Shown here: positions 1 to 13,064 of the stretch, in pieces
Numbering within the stretch: the stretch's first letter is position 1
Layout: each line of letters begins with the position of its first letter
Assembly (NCBI GenBank): GCA_907165135.1
Contig: OU015568.1
Location: 10,176,501 to 10,240,500, forward strand
Reading direction: 5' to 3'
From: Oikopleura dioica
Taxonomy: Eukaryota > Chordata > Appendicularia > Copelata > Oikopleuridae
DNA: 64,000 nt
Notes under the pieces: model-generated
Seen by the model: only the letters and a program-made list of their open reading frames with translations
Database searches by the model: none
What the model was told of the DNA's origin: nothing
Made by a program: the position numbers and the translations under genes

Positions 1-571
1 ACTCATATTCTTCTGCTTCTGTTTTGAGCTTTGGCGGGGCAATAAGGGAGTATAAAAGCTAAAGAATGAATGAAGAATCATAGATTTTTGCGCTTTACCT
101 TCGGTCTATCCCAAGAAATCTTCATTCTAGGGCTCATTTCCTTCACCGACTGCAGAGTTACTGACTTTGTCGGAGGCCTAGGAAAGCTTTCTTCTGTTCT
201 CAAAGTCGTTTTCATTTTCTTACAGTTTTCTACGAGATCTTGCTTAAAGTACATTCGTTCCACGGAATTCTAAAGTTGTCGGTCATTCACTTTTCAACTC
301 TCTATTTTAGCATTTTAGCTTGTCGGTTTTGCGACAGTTCGTCTTTGTTAGCTACTTACAAATGCATCCGTCGGTTTTATGGTCATCCATTCAGCTGAAT
401 AGGTTTTTATGGCTTGGTGAGCGACTTCGTCGACTTTTCGTGGCTGAAATTGATGAACAAACGGGCTATTTTAGGCTTTTCCAAATCTGTAAGATCTCTA
501 GAATGTTTTTGTTGGTTTCGAAAGCTTTCCTGTAGCGTTCTATGCTGATTCTCTCGAACGGCATCGCTCAT
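1..571 (-). CDS. Unknown protein, 5' part of gene (runs off the left edge)
   Basis: Four exons read consistently on the minus strand: 488-571, 360-443, 99-269 and 1-58, all joined in phase 0. The ATG at 569-571 is immediately preceded by an acceptor-like TTTTCAG, as for a trans-spliced leader or a 5' UTR intron. The peptide starts MSDAVRENQHRTLQESF, is charged, has no signal peptide, and continues past the window edge. The first intron (444-487, 44 nt) starts with GA and ends with AG; without it the frame hits a stop. The other two introns are GT-AG (90 and 40 nt). I do not recognise the family. The exon structure is well supported; the function is unknown. Confidence 0.6.
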
Positions 572-731
572 CTGAAAATGAAAGAGCGTTAGTTCTCTAC
601 TTTTGGCTTTTTAATTTGGTAAATTTAAAAATCCTGTTCTCTTGTTTTTCTCGCTCTTCGAAGCACTTGATTGCTCGAAAGGCGCGCTCCGGGAAAAAAA
701 AAAAGAAAAAAAAACAAAGGCGAAAAAACTG

Positions 732-847
732 TGTCAGAAGTGGGATTCGAACCCACGCCTCCAATCGGAGACCAGAACACTCGGTACACTGATACAGTGC
801 AAGCATAGGCTTGAGTCTGGCGCCTTAGACCGCTCGGCCATCCTGAC
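732..847 (-). tRNA. tRNA-Leu (CAA) with intron
   Basis: The minus strand starts GTCAGGATGGCCGAGCGG and ends with the complementary TTCTGAC plus discriminator A. The T-loop is a perfect GTTCGAATC. The anticodon CAA (complement of 811-813) is followed by about 30 nt of intron, at the usual position one base after the anticodon, and then by the variable arm typical of class II tRNA-Leu. Total length with intron is 116 nt. Confidence 0.95.
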
Positions 848-1095
848 ACGGCGGGAGGCCGGCAAAAGCGCTACAGTATTGAGCTTGTTTTTGAAAATGT
901 TTCAGGATTGGACCAGGAAGTGGTGAGGCATCATTTGGAATAATTCGACGATTGAAACACTTTTTTTTGATTTCTATTATTATTCTAAGATAATTAAAAA
1001 AAAACAATCAGAACAGACCAAAGAGAACTTCTGTGATAATTTTTTTATTACAAGGGGGGCTCAAAAGCAGAAGATAGATTTTCTTAGGGAAAAGC

Positions 1096-1592
1096 TTAAT
1101 TTTCTGGCTGGCATCTTTTGTCTGAATTGCAGAATTCATTTTCCCCACATTCCATGTCGCTGACACACTCGACAGCTCGACATTTGTTGTAGCTGCAGAT
1201 CTCGCGCATTCCACAATGGCTGTTCTTCTCACACTCGACAGCAACACATGATTGCTCCTCGCAAATTGCCCTTTCCCCGCAGTCGTTATTTCGCAGGCAC
1301 TCAACGTCGACGCATCGCTTCGAAGTTTTGTCGCAAACCTTTTTTGCCCCCGAAAATCTGCAATCGCTACAATGTCTGTTCGCGGTGCATTCGACCGTCA
1401 TGCAAACGTTGGAGACGCAGACTTCCTGCTCGCCACAATGTCTCTTTCGAGTGCATTCGACGATTTTGCAGGTGTTTGAGCGGCAGATACAGCTGCCATC
1501 CCGGCACTGAGGAATGGTACTGCTCACCACTTACCAACAGTATCTGCGGAAATAGCAGGAACAAAGAGAAGGACAGAGAAAAAAAGTTTCAT
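1096..1592 (-). CDS. Secreted cysteine-repeat protein
   Basis: The ATG at 1590-1592 opens a 16-residue signal peptide (MKLFFSVLLFVPAISA). After a short intron (about 1516-1553; GA-AG of 38 nt or GG-AG of 29 nt both keep frame) comes a run of five near-identical modules of about 22-30 residues, each beginning VEC and following the pattern VEC-x4-[HDE]-C-[GS]-x4-C-x4-C. There are no membrane segments, so the product is probably extracellular. Short Cys modules of this type occur in house (oikosin) and other matrix proteins of appendicularians, but I cannot assign it to a named oikosin. It could also be an EB-module-like or antimicrobial protein. The repeat structure is certain; the role is inferred. 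Confidence 0.75.
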
Positions 1593-2620
1593 TGCTTTGA
1601 GAGTTTTTTTTTACTTTGGGAATGAGTTCTTTCCTTGATCTGCTGCTTTTATGGTGGTGGTGGTGGAGCAACACACGCGTTTATTGTTTACGAAAACGTG
1701 AGATAATTGTTGATCTCGGAAATATCAAGTATTTTACCGTGTCGTTACTTAACCGAGTGGTCCCGCGCTCTTACACGGGGATTTATTGTTAATTTGCAAA
1801 CAGAAGTCAGAAAATCAGCGTTTTTCTTTTTATGCGTTTTTAGAAAAAAATCAGCAAAATGTGTTGAATCAATTTCTTATTAATTAATTAATTCGGAGTG
1901 AAAATTATCTTTTCATTTGTCTAAAGCGCAGTATCACGAGTCGGGATGATCTGAGATGAGATTATCGATCTCACTGTCGCTGAGTCAGCTACTACGAGCC
2001 CTTGACTCTGAATATTCAACAAACTTTTTAATAAAGAGATCAGTACTCCATCGCCACTTCTGACAATCCCAGAAAAGCCTTATTCAAACGAGAAAACAAG
2101 GAAGAAACAGAAGCACTCGCAATTCAACAATTCAAAGCGGAAATCAAACGAGTTCTCTTAGTTTGTTTTGAAAATTTTGAGAGGTAAACTTTAGATGATG
2201 AATTCGATAGAAAATCACGAGGAGGAGATAAATAAATAAAACTTTAACTTAAATATAACCTAACTTATTCTAGATCAGATATTTCTCCTGAGAAAAGTTA
2301 TTGCTTAGAAAATCTTAGTTATATTTTCTGTTTTTCGGCTAATACGATATTGAAACTATATGACCTTTGACTTTCATTGTTAATTCAGAAATTTGTTCAT
2401 TGAAAGCAAATAAGCAAAATAATAAGCAAATAATAATTAAACATAAGAGAGTATACTTCCAAAATCGATTCCACGCTTCAAAAATCGCCCTCAAAAACAT
2501 ACATGTATCCCAACGTGCCAGCTGCCCAATTTGAGGATAAAAACCGATCTGATAATGAATCTTCCTTTTAGGCTCGTCCTCGTTGTTTTTGTTTTCGCAT
2601 TCGCAAACGCTTTCAAATAG
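1593..2620. other. Intergenic, no convincing gene
   Basis: AT-rich sequence between the cysteine-repeat gene and the first FABP unit. It holds a short GGT run near 1652-1665. A 21-codon plus-strand ORF at 2555-2620 (MNLPFRLVLVVFVFAFANAF) resembles a signal peptide but is followed directly by a stop. I see no RNA gene here. Confidence 0.5.
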
Positions 2621-3199
2621 AAGAAACTGAAAACATCATTTTGCTCGGGCTCCAGGGCGAGAGAACACTGACACAATTCTCAGCTTATTCTGAAATCAGA
2701 AGCATCAACGACAAACTCCGCTGATTATTTCTGAGAGAAAGCCGATTAAAAATGGGCAAAGAAAGGTAAAAACTTGAGAAAGGAGGGGCCGTTTTTTTTT
2801 CTTTGAAGCATCTGTCATTTCTGGTGGGTTTTTTTGTGGAGAACAATAATTAAAAGGAGGCCGATTGTTAAAAGATACAAGCTCATAAAAAGATCATTCT
2901 AAGTTTAGAGTCTTTCTTGAACACTTTTTGTCGAAAAGACCGATCTAAAAAGATTCTCAAAAGAAAAATGAGGTAAACAAGAAAAGGAAATGAAATTGGT
3001 TTTGAAAAGACTTGCTATGTAGAAAACGCAGCATAAAGTTTTATCGTCTGAGATCAGATGTATTGTTTCACAGGGTGATCCGGTTGGATAAGGCCCAATT
3101 AAAGAGACACAAAAGCTCCGCTAGAGATGAGCAGGCAAGAGAAACCAACAGAAAAAGAGGTTGAGAAAGGGGAGCTCACTTGTAATTTTTAGCGAGAAG

Positions 3200-3693
3200 A
3201 TGGCAAAGTTCGAGGGCTCCTGGAAACAGGTGGAATCGCACGGACTCGACGAGTTTCTTGCTGCTTCTGGAATCGGCTGGATGAAGAGAAAAATGGCCAC
3301 GAAATGCAACCCAATTGATCAGATTCAGATTTCCGGAGAAAATCTCACTATTTCTTACACAGGTAAAATCGTCTTTGAGAAACAGAAAATATTTATTGAT
3401 TAGCCGTCGGAGTAATTTCCGGCTCCAATACGTACAAAATCGGAGGAACTGCCAAGATCAAGAACTATTTGGATGAAGAAGTCGACGCCGATTGCGTTAT
3501 CGAGGACGAGGAAAAGATCGTGCTCATCATGAAGGGTGGCTCTCTTGGCGAAGTCAGAATATCTCGAGTCATCAAGGACGGCAAACTCCATGTCGAGCAA
3601 GTAAGTTCTTAAAAATCAACCATTTTCTAACGCTAGCTTTAGAAAATCATGAGCAAGAACATCGTCGCTAGCCGCGTTTTCGAACGATCCTAA
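3200..3693 (+). CDS. Fatty-acid-binding protein (FABP/CRABP family), copy 1
   Basis: Three exons (3200-3362, 3404-3600, 3643-3693) joined by GT-AG introns of 41 and 42 nt encode 136 residues, the normal length of the cytosolic lipid-binding beta-barrel family. The N-terminus MAKFEGSWKQVES matches the family signature (G-x-W), followed by a helix-turn-helix region with GIGWMKRKM and the beta strands. The C-terminal R-V-F-E-R-S is the usual last strand. The ATG follows TTTTTAG, a likely acceptor. The protein would carry fatty acids or other small lipids in the cytoplasm. The ligand cannot be told from sequence. Confidence 0.9.
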
Positions 3694-4061
3694 TCTTCCT
3701 TCAACAGAATGAATGTTCTGTACTCAGAAATCATAAGCTGTCTCCCTTTCTCTTCTCAATTAGTGGACCGCAATTGCCTAATAAATTATTAAAAGAATAA
3801 TGTTACACAATTGTTTTGATTTTATTGGTTTTTGAAAATCCGAAAACATGGTTTTGCTCGGGCTCCGGGGCGAGAAAACAGTGACCCAAATGTCAGCTTC
3901 TTCTAAACTCAGAAACAACAGCAAAAAATCCCGTAACTACGGGTTAAATTACTCTACAGTAGTTTGGAAGAGACACAAAAGCTCCTTCACAGATGAACAG
4001 GCAAGAGAAAGCAACAGACAAGGGGAATTGAAAGGGCTCATTTGTAAATTTTAGCCAGACG

Positions 4062-4568
4062 AGGGCGAATTTCGAAGGCTCCTGGAAGCAAGTGGAGTCG
4101 GAGAGATTTGATGAGTTTCTTTCCGCTTTTGGAATCGGCTGGATGAAGAGGAAAATGATGACTTCATCTAACCCAACTATTCAAATTCAAGTTTCCGGAG
4201 ACAACCTCACTATTTCTTATACAGGTGAAACTTTAATTTTTGAAGAAAATTTTTCTATGATATAATTTCATATATCAGTTGTGGGAGTTATTTCTGGCTC
4301 TCACTCGTACAAAATCGGGGGAACTGTCAAGATGAAGAACTACATGCAAGAAGAAGTCGACGCCGACTGCATCATTGAAGACGAGGATAAGATTGTAATC
4401 ATCATGAAAGGTGGCTCTCTCGGAGACGTCAGAATAACTCGAGTTATCGAAGACGGCAAGCTTCATGTTGAACACGTAAGAGCGTATATAAAAGCTTTAT
4501 TCTAACAGTTCCCAAAGAAAATCATGAGCAAGAACATCGTCGCGAACCGTGTTTTCGAACGATCCTAA
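4062..4568 (+). CDS. Fatty-acid-binding protein copy 2, start codon lost
   Basis: A tandem duplicate of the preceding FABP with the same three-exon structure and the same final exon (KIMSKNIVANRVFERS). Aligned with copy 1, the initiator ATG at 3200 corresponds to AGG at 4062-4064, and the upstream frame is closed by a stop. The next in-frame ATG (in GWMKRKM) would remove the first beta strand and part of the helical lid. The rest of the frame is intact, with many silent differences from copy 1, so the loss looks recent. The gene may use a non-AUG start or another 5' exon, be a young pseudogene, or reflect a sequencing error. Confidence 0.6.
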
Positions 4569-4700
4569 CCTTCATTCAGCGGATCTGTACTTAGAATACA
4601 TAAGCTGTCTCCCTTTCCCTTCTCATTTAGTAAACCGCAATCGCCTAATAAATTTCAATGAAAAAAATTGTTACACAACGCTTTCAATTTTATTGGCAAG

Positions 4701-6087
4701 GGCCTTTGAAGGTATGAACTTTTTCCTTGACTTGTTTGTTGAAGGAGCGTTATTTGTGTTGTTCGTCGGGCTCTTAAAATTTTTCAAACTCTTAAAAATC
4801 AAGAGCAGCTTAGGTTTTACTGAAGCCGATAAAAAATAAGACTTGAGCAGAAAAGCAGATCCGAGAAAAATGTTGATCAGAAAAGAGGAGTGACATTCAA
4901 GGTAAGAAAGTGAAGGTTTTACTGCTAATGAAAAATATTTAATAAAGATGAATGATTTTATTAGACTAAAGATCTTTTCTTTACAATTTGAAAGTTTGAG
5001 CATTCATTTTTTTGCGATTTACAAATCTTCCAAGAGCATTAAAAAGTTCGGCAACATGCAACATCCCATCGTGTTCGTTACATTCCAAATATGGAAAATT
5101 GACTTTTCAGGGAAGGTTATGTTTGCATACAGCCATGGACGAGAAATTTACAGTTGCTGCCAGTAACTTGTAATAAAACTTACTGCCCTCTGTACGAGGA
5201 GAACTTCCGGACGGAAATGGGCCATTTTAAATCGAATAAATTATTGAGATTCTAGGGAGCAAAAATGAACATCATCGCTTTTAGCTTTTTGAGATTCAAA
5301 ATAATGACTGAGCAACGAAAAATGCATATTTCTTGGTATTTTCTCTGATTTCCAGGATGAAGATTGACTACTGATAATTGAAGAGTTCTGACGACAAAAA
5401 AATATAATCCGATGCCTTAAATATAATCATTAAAGCTCTCCGAGTACATTTTCTTCCGTTCTTCGTCTTGTTTTACAGATAATTGCTCCTTTATCGCTCC
5501 CTTTATCTCCTCTAAAGACCTTGAGAATGTGAGAACACGTGGGACCCACGGCCAGTTCGAATCCTGTGTGTGAGTCCCAGCCTGCTCCAGGCAAAGTCTG
5601 AGACTCTCTGAGCACATCAGTCACTAATGGCGGAAAATCATATTCAGAATTTGAATAATTTTTAGAAAAGTCTTTTTGCAAAAGAGTTTTAAAAAGGTTT
5701 TTCCATCAGTAAGTTGTTTCGAATATTAGATTTTGAAATAATTTTATAATTATTCAGCCTTTTATTCAATAAAATCACTATATATGTAAACAAATGAACA
5801 TAATTACAAGAAGGAAAAGATTCATTACATCAACCGTGTTCCAAAAATAAGTAACCGACTCAGAGAAATGCTCGAAATTAGAGAATAAGCGATAAAAGCT
5901 CAAGAAGATCGACAAAAATTGACTTACATAACTTGGTGTTGATTTTTTCTTAGACTATTTTTGGCTGCGGACCACTTCGGACAACTTGGCCGTGCCCAAA
6001 TATTGATCTGAAAGCAGGAAGAGGTCTCGCAAGCGCCATAATTCTGCTGCAGAAACCAGTTACAAGAAGAAAATATTTTATACCGCG
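4701..6087. other. Intergenic, nothing assignable
   Basis: AT-rich sequence between the FABP pair and the amino-acid transporter. Only short shadow ORFs are present. A B-box-like AGTTCGAATCC at 5553-5563 has no tRNA fold around it. Confidence 0.5.
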
Positions 6088-8884
<2,797 letters not shown>

Positions 8885-9150
8885 AGTCAATCCGCAAGCC
8901 TTGGATGAACACAAAAACACTTCTTTTCGAAAACCACTCATCGCAAAAATATACTTAGATGAAAGGCGAGCTGCCTTTTCTCTTCGCTGACTTGCCTCTT
9001 GTCTGTTCTTTGTCTGTCTTTCTAAGTCTAATCCTAGAAATTTACTACTAGAATCTTTTAATTCTTTTTGAGTTTATATGAAAATATAATGACTCTCCAT
9101 GGAAAAGTAAACAGTGTACTAGTATTTAACAGAAATATTGAAATTTTGAA

Positions 9151-9943
9151 TCAGGACAGGTCGATGATGGTTTCTGCGCGTTCGTGGGTGTCCATATTTT
9201 GAAAGTAGATTTTAAGCTGGTAGATGTTCTTAATCTTGATTTTTTGAAATGAAAGAGGGAAGCTGTGATCACGAACAGTTCCTGCTGAAAACCAGCGACA
9301 TTGCAGGTAAGCGAGGAAGTCGCTATTTCTGAATGGTTTGGAATTTGCCAGATTACTGCCACTGCCGCATTTACAAATATAAGCCCAGCCTTGAATATAG
9401 TTTCAGAGTTTTACTGCATAAGAAATTTACCTGGATGTAAACGCAAGCTTTCCAGCCGTAAAAATTCTCACCAATCTTTTTGTAATATCTCACGTAGTAT
9501 TTGTAGAAAAGAAGCCACAAAGTTCTAAACTCATAGGACTGTAAATTATCTTGAAAGCTTGGCTTACATGAAAATCGCTGACCAAATGACGTTTCCAACA
9601 ACGAAGCCAAACGATGCAAATGTTGAGCAGGATCCCATCATGAAAAAAGCTAAAAAGACCTTTTCACTCGAATCGGTTTGCAATTAGACTTTACCGTGCA
9701 CGACGCCGAAACAGGAGAGGATGACAAGCATGGATGGACATAAAAATGGCTTGCACATGAAACGCATTCCAAACAAAATGCAGCTGAAGAAGAAAATCAC
9801 GGCGATGGTGAATCGAGCTTGAAGTGCTGGTAAATAGGGACATGAAATTTCATGGCTAAAAAGAGAAGGACGATTCATAAATAATGTTCAAAGAAAAGTT
9901 ACTCGTTTTTGATGTACTGCAATCTTGGCTCGTAGATCCACAT
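9151..9943 (-). CDS. Unknown multi-pass membrane protein
   Basis: The model starts at the ATG 9941-9943 (MWIYEPRLQYIKN) and uses GT-AG introns that keep frame: donor near 9901, donor near 9689, then short introns near 9537-9565 and 9390-9430, and a last one near 9200-9264. Hydrophobic stretches include FTIAVIFFFSCILFGMRF, SMLVILSCFGVVHAFF, LLNICIVWL, a YEFRTLWLLFYKYYVRYY amphipathic stretch and AGLIFVNAAVAVIW. The end reads THERAETIIDLS. An alternative reading of the third exon gives another very hydrophobic segment (FASFGFVVGNVIWSAIF), so the splicing there is not settled. I do not recognise the family. It is convergent with the SLC38 gene. Confidence 0.5.
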
Positions 9944-10906
9944 TTTATCTTGTTATGAATGACCACTGATCATCGGCCATTTCATAACAGAAATATTTTC
10001 GTAAAAATGAGTTCTAGAATCTGCAGACCATGGTTGATTAGAGAATGCCAATTTGGAACCGGCAAACCAAGTTCGAACCAATCCACATGACCTTACCCCA
10101 ATTTTTTTGTATTTTTATTTTGCTGGCGCTGGGGAGCGCGCGAGTGTGATTCAAATCTGGCGCCAAGTTCCTATTCGCGCTGCGATATTCTCGCTCGCGC
10201 GCATTTCGATTCCCCGAGTAGATTTTCATCCCTCCCCGCATTCTGACGCAAGAGAAGAGAAGAGTTTCCTGTTCACAAGAACGCGTAGTCTCCGAAGAAC
10301 CGATGAATTTTTAACAGCTTTTTATTGCGATTCCAGTCGCTTGTCGCCTCCCTAGAGGCAGGTTTGTTTCTAGAACCTTGACGAAGCACGACCGAGAGAA
10401 CGAGCCTCAACCAGTTCAACAGGAAAAACAACATCTCAAAAAGGAATAAGGATATAAAATTAGAGTCGCTTCAATAGTCCTCACAGGCGAATAGAAGAAT
10501 GCTTCAACTTTCTTAATCCGAAAGCTCTAGAAAAAAGTAGAACTTCCTTTTCGATTATATCATGCATTATTCTTAGGTTTAAAAGCCCATATAAGATCTT
10601 AGAAAGTTCAGTAATAAACAAGCTTGTAAATCACTAAAGAGCGAGAACAACATCAAAGCTTTTGGTCCTCAACAACGAGGAGTAGGCCCAATTATTCGTC
10701 TCAATCGCTTGTAAAATTCTACGGGCCTTTTCCGTCTGCGCGTCTTTTCCCTCGATTTCAAGTCTGGCCGACTTTAAAAAGCCTTTTTAAATTGTTGTTA
10801 AATCTCGATGCAACAAATATAGCGATTTCGAAAATTGCACAGCGCCGCTTTTCAGCATTTCGCAGTTGGTTATTGATTGAATATCCTTATAAGAGAAGTT
10901 TTTACG
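9944..10906. other. Intergenic between divergent genes
   Basis: About 960 bp separate the minus-strand membrane-protein gene from the plus-strand PIM-like kinase. It probably holds both promoters. There is a GC-rich patch near 10125-10215 with repeated GCGCG, unlike the AT-rich surroundings. I see no RNA gene or ORF with family similarity. Confidence 0.4.
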
Positions 10907-12651
10907 ATGAGCTCCCGCGTAAGCAACTACAGACCTCCACCAACGACCAGCACAGTTCCAGTAGCGCCAAGTACCTCCAGAAACGTCGTCGATCAAGTCC
11001 TGGCCTCGTTCCAGCCATCGATTCGCCATGACTCTGATCCAAAGAAGTAAGTTTCTTGCCACTTTTATCTGACCGAGAAAGTACCTTGTTTTTCAACCGC
11101 AGAAAATTTCACGCCATTTCCAAGTGAAAAATTTGCCAATCGTGAAATAGTGCTTTTATGAAAGAAAATACGATGCTTATCTGGCGAGAATGTAAGAGAT
11201 CGTTTTTCATGATTTCACTTTGATCTTTGAAGTATTTTTGATGGAATTTAGATTCACTTGATTAGTAAAGAATTAAATTTTTAAAATTATTGAAAAACTT
11301 GATTTTATAATTTTTTGAGATTATTCTTATTTACGCAATTTTCTAGTACCTTTTCGCGGAATTCTTGAAATGTGACTTTGTCATGCGTATTTGATGACTA
11401 GATTTTTGACGATTAGGCGAGGAAAGAGCTCAAGTCTCCAAATTTCCCAATTTCCAGATTTTTTTACAATGAATTATTTACGCAAACGCAAAAGAGAAAA
11501 TATGACTATGTCAAGTCGTAAGATCAGGTCCGGTAGTAAGTTTTTTCAGAACTGATTTTGCATTTCAAGGTTCGATGATTATTACGAAAAAGGAAAGCTG
11601 ATCGGCTCTGGAGGGTTCGGGTCAGTTCACTCCGGCAAATCCAAGCGCACCAGAGAGAATATTGCGATCAAGTACATTTTGAAGCAGCGCGTGCCCAAGT
11701 GGACCGAAATTGTTGTTGGGGATCAGCCGAAACGAGTCACGTTAGAGATTCAGCTTCTCCGGCGAATTGGCAAGCATGAGAATATCATCGCTCTTCGCGA
11801 GTGGTTTGAAAACTCAGTCGAGTTTATCTTGATCTTCGACCGCCCTGCTGCTCACAAAGATCTGTTTGGTAAAAAAAATCAAAAAGAGTTCAACAAAATT
11901 TGATGATGGTTTTAGATTTCATATCAGATGCTGGGAAGTTATCAGAAAGCGTTTCTCGAAATTTCTTCCGTCAGATTGTCAGTGCCATCGATTTCTGTCA
12001 CAGGTGAATGCAAATCATACTTGCAGAAGTTAAACTGTTATTCAAAAGACGCGGCGTAGCACATCGCGACCTAAAGGACGAAAATTTCGTTGTGGATATG
12101 GACACAAAGCGACTCTTCCTGATCGATTTTGGCTCCGGCGCGCTGCTCCACAACGGCCTCGATACTGTTTACACGGATTTCGATGGGACACGGTAAGAAA
12201 ATCCGTTGAGGGCCTTACTAATTGGGGCGTTTAAGGGTTTACTCTCCGCCTGAATGGATAATGACGAAAAGATATACTGCCAATGGCCTTGCTGTTTGGT
12301 CATTAGGCATTTTGCTTTACGATATGCTTTCAGGCGACATACCCTGGGATAATGATCAGGTAAAAAAGTCAACTTTAATTTCAATAATTAGGGATTTTTA
12401 AGGACATTTGCACAGGCAAGCTTCTCCCAGAAGATCAAATAAAATCGAATAATCCGACAAACCAAGTGCCGCTCTTCACAAAATGGAGCGCAGAACTCAA
12501 GGACCTGCTCATAAGAATGCTTCAGCACGATCAAAAACGCCGCATAAAGATGGAGCAGGTCCTTACTCACTCTTTTGTCAAAACGTCTACCCTTTCTTAC
12601 TCGAGCCCGGCTAGAGTAACTCGCAGTATGACGAGCAAAACTCGTCGGTGA
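10907..12651 (+). CDS. PIM-family serine/threonine kinase
   Basis: The ATG at 10907 opens a Ser/Thr-rich tail ([17 protein letters not shown]), then a long 5' intron (11047 to about 11570) leads into the kinase domain. The glycine loop is GSGGFGSV, the catalytic lysine is in NIAIKYI, the catalytic loop is HRDLKDEN, the metal loop is DFGSGAL, and the activation segment contains [16 protein letters not shown], which is highly characteristic of PIM kinases. [21 protein letters not shown] follows. The C-lobe ends normally, followed by a short basic tail. PIM kinases are constitutively active, lack a regulatory domain and act in growth and survival signalling. Six exons; the last introns are about 45 nt. 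Confidence 0.92.
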
Positions 12652-13064
12652 TGTACTCTCAATTATGGCTTTTACATCTTGAATAGTATCAATGTGAAAT
12701 GTTAACTAGTCTTGAAAAATTACACTTTTATTGCTGCTCAAAACATTTTCTCTTACGGTTAATTATCTAGAGCCTCATTCTATGTATGAAATACCCTTAA
12801 ATGCCCACAAAGAAAATTAAACGATAATTCGTTGCCTCAAAATCTGCTCCATGCTGGTCCCACTTATCTGGTTCCAATTTCCTAACTGTTCTCTACTTGC
12901 ATTTTACTGTGCTTATACTTTTAATTTGCTCAATCCAAAATGATGAATCAATAAATTTTTTTCTGACGAATTGAAGTTTGCGTTGATTTATTTGTAATTG
13001 TATTGGGTTCACAATTATCAAATTTCCTCTTGTGGGTTCTTTTTGGCCCGCAAGAGTGGCCACT
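12652..13064. other. Intergenic between convergent genes
   Basis: 3' flanks of the PIM-like kinase (+) and the expansin-like gene (-). AT-rich, with AATAAA-like motifs near 12950 on the plus strand. No gene seen. Confidence 0.5.

Larger units (their letters stand above)
2621..4700 (+). repeat. Tandem duplication of a FABP gene unit
   Basis: Two copies of a gene with its flanks. The upstream segments match (TTTTGCTCGGGCTCC near 2639 and 3851; AGAGACACAAAAGCTCC near 3103 and 3969). The coding exons, both introns and the 3' UTR (CATAAGCTGTCTCCCTTTC near 3732 and 4600) also match. The upstream copy carries about 350 bp between 2720 and 3100 that the second copy lacks. Confidence 0.85.

Noticed and set aside
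2555-2620. Short ORF resembling a signal peptide (MNLPFRLVLVVFVFAFANAF)
   Set aside because: It stops after 21 codons with no in-frame exon that I can join; probably chance in an AT-rich region.
4671-5003. 110-residue minus-strand ORF downstream of the FABP pair
   Set aside because: Low-complexity Lys/Phe/Ser/Leu composition from AT-rich DNA, no splice context or family signature.
5520-5590. tRNA-like B box (AGTTCGAATCC)
   Set aside because: No acceptor, D or anticodon stem forms on either strand.
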